Shown: positions 16,167 to 24,469 of the stretch, piece by piece
Layout: every line of letters begins with the position of its first letter
How positions within the stretch are numbered: the first letter of the stretch is position 1
Origin: Fibrella arboris
GTDB lineage: Bacteria > Bacteroidota > Bacteroidia > Cytophagales > Spirosomataceae
Direction: 5' to 3'
Length of the DNA: 64,000 nt
Assembly: GCF_041321095.1 (NCBI RefSeq)
Contig: NZ_JBGGWE010000017.1
Location: 1 to 64,000 of the forward strand
The notes under the pieces: model-generated
Databases searched by the model: none
Told to the model about the DNA's origin: nothing
What the model saw: the letters and a program-made list of their open reading frames with translations, nothing else
Position numbers and translations under genes: made by a program

Positions 16167-17429
16167 TTACTTCGGTTTACGCGTGGGTGATTTTGGTTTC
16201 GCTGGCTTCTGCTTTTTATCGTCGTCCATGTTCAGCACTGCATCCAACGCATCATCAGTCTGCTGGGTGGTAAAGTTCGATTGATAACCCATCGTGGTCA
16301 GGATACTGCTATGCCGGTAGAGTTTTTGCAGGATTTGCACGGGGATCTTATCACTCGCCACTTGAGCAAAGGAGTGACGAGCCAAATGCATCGTCAGCTT
16401 CTTGTCGATTTTAGCCGCTGGAGCCACTTGGTTTTTGAGGCATTTATCAATCGCACTCGTCTTGAAGGCAATCGTGCGCTGGGTGATAAACTTATCATCA
16501 AAATCGACGCCCTTCAACTCTGGAAACACCAAATCAGCTTTATTCTGCTGAAAGGCTTTGTAGTGGTCGATGATCTTGATCGCCTTCTCCGGTATTTTGA
16601 GAGAGCCGCTTTTGTCATTCTTACCCATCGCATAGTGCAGCCGGTCATTCTGAAAGTCGCTCCACCGTAAACGTAATACATCGCTCACACGCATACCGGC
16701 AAAATAGTAAGAGAATAGCCACAGATTACGGGCGTGGTTGGCCGGTTCAGTTAAGGCCACTGTTTCCAAGCTTTTGATCTCTTCGGCGTTCAATCCCACC
16801 TTGCTGGATTCAGGAAACTTGATTTTCATCTTGCCTTTGCCAAACAGATAATACTTGCCATCAATCACGCCATCTTTGATAGCATGGCTGAAGACGGAGC
16901 GCACCATTACAATGTGATTGACAGCAGATCGTTCGGAATGATTGTGCTTGGTTTGCAGATACGCTTTAAACCGTTCCAGCATCGCAACAGTCATGTCCTG
17001 GAAGGCCAGGTCATTTTTGATGAACTCTTTGAAGTGTTTCACCCGTGGCTTGTCGGCCGTGTACTGGTTGTATTTTCCGGCCTCTTTCAAGCGTTGCAGA
17101 TAGAGGTCCGCTTGCGCAAAGAAAGTCGATCCGGCTGCTGGTTTGATCTTCTGCTTGACGGCTCCCGGCGAGACGTAAGTTTTCTGCGTTTCAAGCTCTA
17201 ACGAGTGGTCGTTAGCCTCGGAAAGCTTCTTGAGAATAAAGTTATTGAGCCGGGCGGCATTGGGGTGCGACTTCTTGACGCGTTGCTGGGATTCGTCCCA
17301 ATCATCGACGCTGATATGATACCCCAGATAAATAAAAGATGACTTACGGTCTTTCGTGATGCGCAAAGTCAGCGGCAACAAGCCATCTTTGTTCGGTTTC
17401 TTGCGCAGAACAAGCTTAACAACAGCCAT
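16167..17429 (-). CDS. Tyrosine recombinase/integrase of the island
   Basis: 420 residues. An arm-binding domain (1-75), a SAM-like core-binding domain (about 102-185) and a catalytic domain carry the full active site: Arg 247 (AGMRVSDVLRLRW), Lys 273, HLAR with His 348 and Arg 351, His 373 (LYRHSSILTTMGY) and the nucleophile Tyr 382. The tail after 395 is basic and low complexity. This is the Bacteroidota element-integrase type. The start codon faces the tRNA fragment 135 bases away, the normal position relative to an attachment site, so it most likely moves the whole left part of the window. Confidence 0.93.
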   Translation of the reverse strand: MAVVKLVLRKKPNKDGLLPLTLRITKDRKSSFIYLGYHISVDDWDESQQRVKKSHPNAARLNNFILKKLSEANDHSLELETQKTYVSPGAVKQKIKPAAGSTFFAQADLYLQRLKEAGKYNQYTADKPRVKHFKEFIKNDLAFQDMTVAMLERFKAYLQTKHNHSERSAVNHIVMVRSVFSHAIKDGVIDGKYYLFGKGKMKIKFPESSKVGLNAEEIKSLETVALTEPANHARNLWLFSYYFAGMRVSDVLRLRWSDFQNDRLHYAMGKNDKSGSLKIPEKAIKIIDHYKAFQQNKADLVFPELKGVDFDDKFITQRTIAFKTSAIDKCLKNQVAPAAKIDKKLTMHLARHSFAQVASDKIPVQILQKLYRHSSILTTMGYQSNFTTQQTDDALDAVLNMDDDKKQKPAKPKSPTRKPK

Positions 17430-17443
17430 TTAGCCTCCGAAGT

Positions 17444-17465
17444 TGGTACAACAATGGTACAACAA
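17444..17465. repeat. Tandem 11-bp direct repeat, candidate integrase arm sites
   Basis: TGGTACAACAA occurs twice head to tail (17444-17454 and 17455-17465) just upstream of the integrase start. Short direct repeats in this position are typical arm-type or excisionase binding sites. Confidence 0.5.
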
Positions 17466-17484
17466 ATGGTGGTTTGACTTGGTT

Positions 17485-17562
17485 TTAGCTGGTTTGATAT
17501 ATTTGCTAATGCGCTGATAATCAGTGTGATTGATACATATCGAACCATATCAAACCAGCTAA
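17485..17562. repeat. 16-bp inverted repeat beside the attachment site
   Basis: TTAGCTGGTTTGATAT (17485-17500) and its exact complement ATATCAAACCAGCTAA (17547-17562) are separated by 46 bases and end next to the tRNA-derived sequence. Position and symmetry suggest recombinase or directionality-factor binding sites. Confidence 0.55.
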
Positions 17563-17564
17563 AA

Positions 17565-17611
17565 GAGGACTGAAAATCCTTGTGTCGGCGGTTCGATTCC
17601 GTCCATCACCA
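17565..17611 (+). other. Attachment site: 3' half of tRNA-Phe (GAA)
   Basis: The sequence folds as the 3' half of a tRNA: anticodon stem GAGGA/TCCTT with loop CTGAAAA (anticodon GAA at 17572-17574), a T arm with loop TTCGATT, and the 3' acceptor strand CATCACC followed by A. The 5' half is missing: the bases upstream are not tRNA-like. This is the duplicated end left when an element integrates into a tRNA gene. The intact tRNA-Phe should be at the far, left end of the element. Confidence 0.8.
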
Positions 17612-17631
17612 CCGCGAAGAGTTCTTCGTAG

Positions 17632-17662
17632 AAAGCCTTCTCTAATCAGGGAAGGCTTTTTT
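17632..17662 (+). terminator. Intrinsic terminator after the tRNA-derived site
   Basis: AAAGCCTTC (17632-17640) pairs with GAAGGCTTT (17651-17659) around a 10-base loop and ends in a T run. It is probably the original terminator of the tRNA gene. Confidence 0.75.
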
Positions 17663-17747
17663 GTTGGTATCCAGTGATACGAGTGGTTTTGCGCGGTAGT
17701 ATGCATGCATACCATTTTTAATGAGTGGCAAATATACGGTTTCCCCC

Positions 17748-17780
17748 ATTGTGGGCAAGGCAGAAATTCGGGTAATTTTG
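17748..17780 (+). promoter_or_regulatory. Putative Bacteroidota promoter
   Basis: TAATTTTG (17773-17780) matches the -7 consensus TAnnTTTG. An ATTG at 17748-17751 lies about 21 bases before it as a -33 element. The DUF2279 gene starts 32 bases downstream. Confidence 0.4.
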
Positions 17781-17811
17781 ACCATCTGCTTTCTCATCTG
17801 ACTGCGTTCCA

Positions 17812-18843
17812 ATGCTCGTTTTTACACGTCTGCTTTTCTCGGTCAGTTACCTGATTGGCTGTCTACACACAGCAGCAGTCGGGCAACCAACCGCCTGCGA
17901 GTCGGCCACCGATAGCCTGCTAAACCCGCCCGTCAGTTACCAAGTAGCACAGAACCAGGTAAGTACCGATTCGATCACTGTCATTGGCTCGTCGGGCCAG
18001 GTACGTTCCGACAGGCTGACCCGGCCTGATACGCTCCTGAGGTCAACCCGACGGGCGCGTACTGGCCTGTTGCTCGGCTCGTCGGTATTGTCGCTGGGCG
18101 CTACATTCGTTTATCTGGAGAAAAAGTGGTGGAGTGAAGGGTATACCAACTTCCACTTCGACGATGGCCGTGATTTTCGGTACGCCAGTAACGTAGATAA
18201 ACTAGGGCATTTGCTGGGTGGAATTTTCACCGCCGACGTGTACTACGGCGGTTTTCGATGGGCAGGGATGCCGCAACGGCGGGCCGAATGGTGTGCGGTA
18301 GGGGCCGCTGCATTTGTGCAGCTAAGTATTGAGTTCAAAGATGGTTTCTCGCCACGTTATGGATTTAGCTGGGCCGATGTAACAGTGGGTACGTTGGGCG
18401 GTTTTTGGCCTATGTTGCAAAATCACTCGCCGTTTTTCAAGGATAGTCAGGTTAAATTCAGCTATTGGCAGCGTACCAATAAATACTTCGACCATCGAGG
18501 TATAAAAACGCAGGCCTTCTCCATTGACGATTACATCAATCAGGCGTACTGGTTTTCATTTTCACCGACATACATCTTCGGACCATCGCTCCGGCAGAAG
18601 TGGCCCGACTGGCTTCAGGTCTCAGTAGGCTTTGGGCTGGACGCAACTACCTGGAGCCCAACGCGTAATGGGGAGGGAGGGCTATGGGAAGTGTATCTGG
18701 CGCCAGACATTAATTTGGTAAAGCTATTCAAGCCACGGAAACCGTGGGTCAGATCGGTGCTACACGTGTTGAGCTACATCAAAGTACCCATGCCTACCCT
18801 ACAGGTGGCGCCTACACCGCGCTTATGGGGACTCTATTTTTGA
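17812..18843 (+). CDS. DUF2279 family envelope protein
   Basis: 343 residues with an N-terminal signal-type hydrophobic segment (1-24). The central region (about 115-215) has the DUF2279 pattern: FHFDDGRDFRYASNVDKLGH, then LLGGIFTADVYYGG and GFSPRYGFSWADVTVGTLGG. The family is predicted periplasmic or membrane-associated, related to YfiM lipoproteins, with no proven function. The C-terminal third is strand-rich and could be outer-membrane associated. First complete chromosomal gene to the right of the island; single transcription unit. Confidence 0.8.
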   Translation: MLVFTRLLFSVSYLIGCLHTAAVGQPTACESATDSLLNPPVSYQVAQNQVSTDSITVIGSSGQVRSDRLTRPDTLLRSTRRARTGLLLGSSVLSLGATFVYLEKKWWSEGYTNFHFDDGRDFRYASNVDKLGHLLGGIFTADVYYGGFRWAGMPQRRAEWCAVGAAAFVQLSIEFKDGFSPRYGFSWADVTVGTLGGFWPMLQNHSPFFKDSQVKFSYWQRTNKYFDHRGIKTQAFSIDDYINQAYWFSFSPTYIFGPSLRQKWPDWLQVSVGFGLDATTWSPTRNGEGGLWEVYLAPDINLVKLFKPRKPWVRSVLHVLSYIKVPMPTLQVAPTPRLWGLYF

Positions 18844-18938
18844 GCTGTAGCTGGTAACCTGAAGCTGAAGCCGGGCGATATTCTGTTTCAAGCTACTTAT
18901 CAGGCTATATATTTGGGGAATAGTACAAATCGATCCAT

Positions 18939-21074
18939 ATGAACCGTGTATTTCTAGGCTTGACTGCCCTTACACTAACCCTGCTGGGCCTGCTTTTCCT
19001 GCCCGCCCTCACGCCCGCTAACCCCGATAATGGCGACTGGGCTGATTACCTGGGTGGGCCCGACCGGGCGCATTATTCGCCGCTGACGCAGATTACGCCC
19101 GAGAATGTGCAGAAGCTACGGGTGGCCTGGACGTACAGTGCACCAGACAGCGGGCAGATGCAGTGCAACACAATCATCGTCAATGGGGTGTTGTATGGCG
19201 TTACAGCCACGGTACAGGCCTTTGCGCTCGACGCGGCCACCGGACGGGAGCTTTGGCGGTTTGGCGATGCGCTGAAAGCCTGGCACAGTACCAGCCGGGG
19301 CGTAGCGTTCTGGCAAAACCCCGAAAAAACAGATCAACGTATTCTGTACACGCTGGGCAGCAACCTGTATGCGCTGGATGCCAGAACAGGAAAGCCTGTG
19401 CCAACCTTTGGTGCGGGGGGGCACGTTGATCTGCACACGGGGCTAGGCCCGGAGAACAGCGAGAAATTTATTATCTCGAACACACCCGGCACGATTGCCG
19501 GCAACCTGATCATCATGCCCGTTCGCGTGTCGGAGGAGGCGGGTGCAGCGCCGGGGCATGTTCGGGCGTTTGATGTGCAGACGGGCAAGCTGGTCTGGAC
19601 GTTCCACACCATCCCGCACCCCAGCGAAGTGGGTTATGACACCTGGCCGAAAGACGCCTATAAGAATCCGAACATTGGCGCGGCTAACTGCTGGGCGGGA
19701 ATGGCCTACGACCCGAAGCGGCAGATCGTGTTCGTACCGACTGGCTCGGCCAGCTTCGATTTTTACGGTGGCAATCGCAAGGGGACGAACCTCTTTGCCA
19801 ACTGCCTGCTGGCCCTCGACGCCCGCACCGGTAAACGATTGTGGCACTTCCAGTTCATGCACCACGACATCTGGGATCGTGATTTGCCCGCGCCACCCAC
19901 GCTGTTGACCATCCGTCGGAACGGTCAGCCGATCGATGTGGTGGCGCAGACGACCAAGACGGGATACGTCTACGTGTTTGATCGCACCACCGGTAAGTCG
20001 ATCTTCCCGATTCGGGAAACACCCATGCGGCCGTCAGAGATGCCTGGTGAGTCGGCCTGGCCCACGCAGCCCATTCCCACGTTGCCCGCGCCTTTTGCCC
20101 GGCAAACATTGACCGCTACCCAGTTGAATTCATACTCGGTAGATAAAGATTCGATCACGACCCTGTTTAACACGATTGACCATCGCCCGTGGTCGCCGAT
20201 TAATCAGACCACAGGTACGTTGCTTTTTCCGGGCTGTGACGGCGGGGCAGAATGGGGCGGGTCTGCCGCCGATCCGAACGGAACCCTCTATGTAAATGCC
20301 AATGAAATGGCCTGGATATTTAAGCTACGCGCTGCGCCTAAGCAAGATGAACTGGCACACCTGAGCCCCGGTCAGCGGGTATATACGGTGAACTGCCAGA
20401 CCTGCCACGGCCCTGAGCGGAAAGGCAACCCGAAAAGTGGTTATCCGTCGCTGGTCGACATTGGAGACCGACGCGATAGGGCATACGTTTCGCAGATTGT
20501 AAATGGCGGAAAAGGGATGATGCCGGGCTTCACGCAGCTTTCCGGCGACGAAAAACAGGCACTGCTGGCCTTTTTGTTTGATCAGGAAAAGAAAGAGGTC
20601 AGCGCCTACCCAACGTTGGCGAAAAGAGGGACAAAAGAACCGGAGCAACCCTACAAAATCACCGGCTATAATCGCTTTGTAGATAGCCAGGGGCTGCCTG
20701 CCATTGCGCCACCCTGGGGAACCCTCACGGCTATTGACCTGAACACAGGCCAACACCGCTGGCAAGTGCCGCTTGGCGACATAAAGGCTATTTCGGCTAA
20801 ACATGGAGGCGTACCTACCGGCACGGAAAACTACGGCGGTCCGGCGGTAACGGCTAGCGGGCTGTTGTTTATCGCTGCCACAAAAGATGAACAGTTTCGG
20901 GCGTTTGATACAAAAACGGGTAAAGTGGTGTGGCAAACTACCTTGCCTGCGGCTGGGCATGCCACACCAAGCATTTATCAGGTGGCTGGTAAACAGTATG
21001 TTGTCATTGCCTGTGGCGGTGGAAAGCTGGGTACGAAAAGAGGAAATCAGTACGTCGCGTTTGCGTTGCCCTAA
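18939..21074 (+). CDS. PQQ-dependent dehydrogenase with embedded cytochrome c
   Basis: 711 residues with an N-terminal signal segment. The protein is an eight-bladed quinoprotein propeller: repeated WxxxTG-type blades such as ALDAATGRELWRFG, AFDVQTGKLVWTFH and ALDARTGKRLWHFQ. A cytochrome c domain is inserted near residues 475-545, with heme motif CQTCH (Cys 486, 489, His 490) and the Met ligand likely in GGKGMMPGF. The propeller closes after it (AFDTKTGKVVWQTTLP). Closest to the membrane or periplasmic glucose/alcohol-type quinoprotein family; the substrate is not clear. Electrons would pass from PQQ to the heme and on to the respiratory chain. Confidence 0.88.
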   Translation: MNRVFLGLTALTLTLLGLLFLPALTPANPDNGDWADYLGGPDRAHYSPLTQITPENVQKLRVAWTYSAPDSGQMQCNTIIVNGVLYGVTATVQAFALDAATGRELWRFGDALKAWHSTSRGVAFWQNPEKTDQRILYTLGSNLYALDARTGKPVPTFGAGGHVDLHTGLGPENSEKFIISNTPGTIAGNLIIMPVRVSEEAGAAPGHVRAFDVQTGKLVWTFHTIPHPSEVGYDTWPKDAYKNPNIGAANCWAGMAYDPKRQIVFVPTGSASFDFYGGNRKGTNLFANCLLALDARTGKRLWHFQFMHHDIWDRDLPAPPTLLTIRRNGQPIDVVAQTTKTGYVYVFDRTTGKSIFPIRETPMRPSEMPGESAWPTQPIPTLPAPFARQTLTATQLNSYSVDKDSITTLFNTIDHRPWSPINQTTGTLLFPGCDGGAEWGGSAADPNGTLYVNANEMAWIFKLRAAPKQDELAHLSPGQRVYTVNCQTCHGPERKGNPKSGYPSLVDIGDRRDRAYVSQIVNGGKGMMPGFTQLSGDEKQALLAFLFDQEKKEVSAYPTLAKRGTKEPEQPYKITGYNRFVDSQGLPAIAPPWGTLTAIDLNTGQHRWQVPLGDIKAISAKHGGVPTGTENYGGPAVTASGLLFIAATKDEQFRAFDTKTGKVVWQTTLPAAGHATPSIYQVAGKQYVVIACGGGKLGTKRGNQYVAFALP

Positions 21075-21138
21075 GGCCGCTTAGGTAACTACGGGCTGAA
21101 AAGTCAGTCTAATGCACACCGGTCTGGGTAGGTTAGCG

Positions 21139-21146
21139 TAGTTTTG
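21139..21146 (+). promoter_or_regulatory. Putative -7 promoter box
   Basis: TAGTTTTG matches TAnnTTTG and lies 34 bases before the ATG at 21181 of the acyltransferase. No clear -33 element was seen. The position argues against the alternative GTG start at 21148. Confidence 0.35.
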
Positions 21147-21180
21147 TGTGGTCCCGAAGCGGGCTCTGGTATCTGGTTCT

Positions 21181-22413
21181 ATGACTCAAGCGTCTAACCC
21201 TATCTATTTTAAGGGCTTTAATGGAGTACGATTCATCGCTGCGTCGGCGGTGATTGTGCACCATATTGAAGAATACAAATCGGTTTTTCTGTTTGGTCGG
21301 GAAGACCTCTGGGCGCGGCCATTTGCCTACCAGCTGGGGCGGCTGGGTGTGTCGCTGTTTTTTGTGCTGAGTGGTTTTCTGATCACGTACCTACTGCTGG
21401 CCGAAAAGCAGAAGACGGGCCGAATTGCCATTCGTAAATTCTACATCAGACGGGTACTGCGTATCTGGCCACTTTATTTTCTGGTTGTGGGTCTAGGGCT
21501 ACTGGTATGGCCACTGATCCCGATGCTGCATACGCCGGCCATGCTGGGCGATGTATCTGACCAGTTTGGGTTGAAGCTGCTGTTCTACGGCCTGGTGCTG
21601 CCCAATTTTGCGCTGGCGTTGTTTGGCAACGTACCCATGGTGTCGCACGCCTGGTCTATTGGCGTAGAAGAGCAGTTTTACCTCATGTGGCCGTGGCTGG
21701 TACTGAGTAACAATCCGAAGCGAACGCTGAAAATCGTGCTGGGTGTGGTTGGGCTGCTGGCGCTCTGGTTTCTTTACGAGCGTTTTGTGGCGCGCCCTGC
21801 CTACCTGGGCGACGATCCGGAGCGGTCGCCGTTTATTGTGCTGGCCTTTTTTATGGCCCAGTTCCGCATTGGCTGCATGGCTATTGGCGGGGTTGGTGCC
21901 TGGCTGCTTTTTTCACGCCATCGGGTATTGCAGCCTATTTTCCAGCGGAACGTGCAAATTGCAGTATACAGCGTGCTGGCCCTTTGCTTTGTGTTCAGCG
22001 TTCGGGTACCGGGTTTCAACTATGAGTTTTACGCCCTTTTCTTTTGCTTCATGCTGCTGAATCTGGCGGGTAATCCGGCTTCGCTGGTCAAGCTCGATCA
22101 CCCCGTTACGCGGTTCATGGGCGATATTTCGTATGGCCTCTACATGTATCACCCGCTCCTGATTACGTTGTGTATGAACGGCCTGTTACGGCTGTGGCCG
22201 GGCTTGCCCGTTACAGGCAACAGCGCCGATTTTTCCTTTATGGCGTTGTTGTACATGGGTAGCTTTGCCCTGACAACGCTGGTTGCCTGGTTGTCCTATA
22301 CTTATTTTGAAAAGCCATTCTTGTCGCTGAAAGACCGGTTCGCCGTTGTAGCGTCCAGTCGTCGACCCGCCGAACAACCTGCTCCTCCGGCTCCCACACC
22401 GCTGGCCCCCTAA
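21181..22413 (+). CDS. Acyltransferase 3 family membrane protein
   Basis: 410 residues from ATG 21181. About ten membrane helices. The N-terminus has FNGVRFIAASAVIVHHIEE with the family's catalytic-type His, then RLGVSLFFVLSGFLITYLL and FYIRRVLRIWPLYFLVV, all hallmarks of acyltransferase 3 (OafA-like). Such enzymes O-acetylate or acylate surface sugars, using acyl-CoA from the cytoplasm. A Pro-rich C-terminal tail is probably disordered. The next gene, a membrane glycosyltransferase-like protein, starts 9 bases downstream, suggesting a joint role in surface polysaccharide. Confidence 0.88.
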   Translation: MTQASNPIYFKGFNGVRFIAASAVIVHHIEEYKSVFLFGREDLWARPFAYQLGRLGVSLFFVLSGFLITYLLLAEKQKTGRIAIRKFYIRRVLRIWPLYFLVVGLGLLVWPLIPMLHTPAMLGDVSDQFGLKLLFYGLVLPNFALALFGNVPMVSHAWSIGVEEQFYLMWPWLVLSNNPKRTLKIVLGVVGLLALWFLYERFVARPAYLGDDPERSPFIVLAFFMAQFRIGCMAIGGVGAWLLFSRHRVLQPIFQRNVQIAVYSVLALCFVFSVRVPGFNYEFYALFFCFMLLNLAGNPASLVKLDHPVTRFMGDISYGLYMYHPLLITLCMNGLLRLWPGLPVTGNSADFSFMALLYMGSFALTTLVAWLSYTYFEKPFLSLKDRFAVVASSRRPAEQPAPPAPTPLAP

Positions 22414-22422
22414 CTGTATCCC

Positions 22423-23682
22423 ATGCTTATTCTGCTTGTAAAAGGTATTTCTTCGCTGTTGCTGACACTGGCCATTGGTTTGTTGCTTTGGCAACGTACC
22501 CGTGTAGAGCAAGTATTGAGCACGAAGCAAGCGCCCTGGCTTACCTTGTTTTTTGTCTTTTTCCGGCTGTTGCCTTTCCTGGGTACGTATGTCGTTCTGG
22601 GTTTCGAGCCGCAGTCGGATGTGCAGTGTTTCTATCCCATCGTTGCGTCGGCAACGCGGCTGGAGATTCCCTATGTGGGCGCGTACAATGCCTACAGCCC
22701 GTTTTTTGGCTACCTGCTGGCTATTCCACTGGCCATTTATGACAACATCCGGGTTATCGTGCTGACGTTGCTGCTGCTGGAGACAGTGACCGTCTGGCTA
22801 ACGCAACGCATTTATTTGCCTCAGCTGAACCAGGGCGAACGGCTGTTTCGCTGCCTCATTTATTACCTGTTGCCCGTTTCGTTCATTTTCGCCGTGTTCA
22901 GCGGTCAGGAAGATATTCTGGTCTGGGGGGCGGCATTGGCGGGTGTCTGGCTATGGCAAACCCGGCAGAACGCCTTTCTGGGTGGTGTGGCCCTGGGCAT
23001 AGGGCTGTTGCTCACCAAAGCCACATTCGTGCTGCTCCTGATTCCGCTGTTTCTGCTCACCCGTCGTAAAGTATCGTTCGTGGCTGGGGCGGCTGTGGTT
23101 GGTTTACCCGTATTGGTGTGGCTATACCTGACTACAGGTACGTTGTTTATGGATCAGCCCCTGCATGAAGGCGACTACCTGAAAGCACCCAACTGGCGCT
23201 CGGTGCTGAATCCGGTATTGGCTGGTCATGTCACGCTCAACGGTAATCTCGGCAAATGGATCACGCTGGCTATGCTGCTCGTGGTGATTGGCCTGGCTAC
23301 GCTTTGGGTGCGCAAGCGTGATGCCCTGACAGGCTACCTGCCCCTGCTCTACATCGCCATTTTTGCGGCCATGAGTGTGTTGCAGCAAAATGCCATTACC
23401 GTTTACGCCTTCGCGTTTATGCTGCCGCTGGTCTTTTGCCTGACCAACCTGCGCGACAAAACGGAAGTCGTTATTCTGCTCATCTTCAATCTGTTGGCTG
23501 CCAATCACCCCTCTGTGTGGTGGCGGATGAAGCAACCGTACTACACGTTCAGTTCCTTCTCGAATCCGCTGTATCTGGCCGAATATGTGATGGAATGGGT
23601 AATCATCGCCGGCTTCGTCTGGTGTGTCTGGCTGGCTATTCGTCAGTTACGGCGTGGCCCCATCGCTACTCTATCCGCTTAA
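22423..23682 (+). CDS. Multi-pass membrane protein, GT87/GT39-like
   Basis: 419 residues with about 11 membrane helices. The first periplasmic loop has LGFEPQSDVQCFYPIVASAT and YNAYSPFFGYLLAIPL, the D-xx-FYPIV-type loop of polyprenyl-phosphate mannosyltransferases (GT-C fold). Other loops have FSGQEDILVW and DQPLHEGDYLKAPNWRS. Likely a lipid-linked sugar transferase, but the donor and acceptor are unknown. It follows the acyltransferase closely, so the two are probably co-transcribed. Its 3' end overlaps the convergent dipeptidase gene by 17 bases. Confidence 0.7.
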   Translation: MLILLVKGISSLLLTLAIGLLLWQRTRVEQVLSTKQAPWLTLFFVFFRLLPFLGTYVVLGFEPQSDVQCFYPIVASATRLEIPYVGAYNAYSPFFGYLLAIPLAIYDNIRVIVLTLLLLETVTVWLTQRIYLPQLNQGERLFRCLIYYLLPVSFIFAVFSGQEDILVWGAALAGVWLWQTRQNAFLGGVALGIGLLLTKATFVLLLIPLFLLTRRKVSFVAGAAVVGLPVLVWLYLTTGTLFMDQPLHEGDYLKAPNWRSVLNPVLAGHVTLNGNLGKWITLAMLLVVIGLATLWVRKRDALTGYLPLLYIAIFAAMSVLQQNAITVYAFAFMLPLVFCLTNLRDKTEVVILLIFNLLAANHPSVWWRMKQPYYTFSSFSNPLYLAEYVMEWVIIAGFVWCVWLAIRQLRRGPIATLSA

Positions 23683-24349
23683 ACTGTTGTTTGGCCTGGC
23701 GGCGCGACAGGGCGTTGAAATGCCACCATTCGTACTCGATAGGCATAAACCCCCCCGCCTGCATCGCCTGCCGCAGCAGCCGTCGGTTATCGACCTGCTG
23801 TTTCGTTAGCTGACCCGCTTTGAGCAACTGCGCCTCCTGCTTCGGGTAGGCTTTGACCCCGAAGAAATCGTAGGGAGTGCCCATGTCCAGGGCATGCCCG
23901 TCGTCGGTAGAAAGGGTAAGGTCAACGGCGCAGCCGTAGCTATGGATAGAGCCTTCGCGGGGGTCGGCCACGTAGGTACGTCGCTGCCGTTCTGCATACT
24001 GAGGCAGCGCCTTCCATAGTTTCCACTGGGCCGCCTGAGGTCGGGCGGCATCGTAAATGAGCAGGCGCAGATCGGGCCGACGGGTCTGTAACCATTGGCT
24101 GGCCGCAGCCAGTTTTCGGGCGGCCATGGGTTGCAGGTAGGCCCGCGTCAGATCGCCATATACGTCCTGTTTCACAAAGTTGTCTGTCGTTGAATACTTC
24201 AGGTCGACCAATAGGCCCGGGTCAACCGTTTGTACATTCACAAGCCCCTGTTTCTGCATAGAAGCGTCGGTTTGGGCGAAGAGTGAAAAAGTGAACGAGT
24301 GAATGAGCGAAAGGGTGACTGCCTGGAGGCGAATGAATCGGAGCTTCAT
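23666..24349 (-). CDS. D-Ala-D-Ala dipeptidase (M15D, VanX-like)
   Basis: 227 residues with a signal peptide (cleavage after SLFAQ, about residue 26). The zinc site is complete: GSIHSYGCAVDLTL (SxHxxGxAxD) and EYEWWHF (E-xx-H). ARPQAAQWKLWK matches the family Arg-containing segment. Known reaction: hydrolysis of D-alanyl-D-alanine; housekeeping homologues recycle cell-wall dipeptides in the periplasm. No vanA/vanH-like genes are near, so a resistance role is not suggested. The signal-peptide region is part of a quasi-palindrome shared with the divergent gene. Confidence 0.9.
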   Translation of the reverse strand: MKLRFIRLQAVTLSLIHSFTFSLFAQTDASMQKQGLVNVQTVDPGLLVDLKYSTTDNFVKQDVYGDLTRAYLQPMAARKLAAASQWLQTRRPDLRLLIYDAARPQAAQWKLWKALPQYAERQRRTYVADPREGSIHSYGCAVDLTLSTDDGHALDMGTPYDFFGVKAYPKQEAQLLKAGQLTKQQVDNRRLLRQAMQAGGFMPIEYEWWHFNALSRRQAKQQFKRIE

Positions 24350-24468
24350 CGGGCTGGTTGCTTGTTAGTATTTGCGGTCGTAAACTTACAGTGAAAGGGA
24401 ATGCCGCCCGACTTGGTCCCGCAGCGGCGAATCGCTCTTTCACTCATTCGCTTTTCACTCCTTCACCA
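24278..24468. repeat. Quasi-palindrome spanning two divergent gene starts
   Basis: A stretch of about 33 bases at 24278-24312, inside the dipeptidase signal-peptide codons, recurs as an imperfect reverse complement at about 24434-24468, just before the SpmAB-like start. Shared words include GAGTGAAAA, GAGTGAA and GAGCGA. It also explains why the upstream extension of the plus-strand frame mimics the signal peptide. Confidence 0.6.
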
Positions 24469-24469
24469 C

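Noticed and set aside
17521..17715. Minus-strand frame containing GGDGRNRTADTRIFSPLL
   Set aside because: It is the antisense reading of the tRNA-derived site, a well-known false gene in annotations.
19116..20960. Several long frames opposite or inside the PQQ dehydrogenase gene
   Set aside because: High-GC shadow frames of a well-supported gene; products have no family features.
23666..24349. Vancomycin-resistance locus (VanX)
   Set aside because: Only the dipeptidase is present, with a secretion signal and no VanH/VanA partners; a cell-wall recycling role is more likely.
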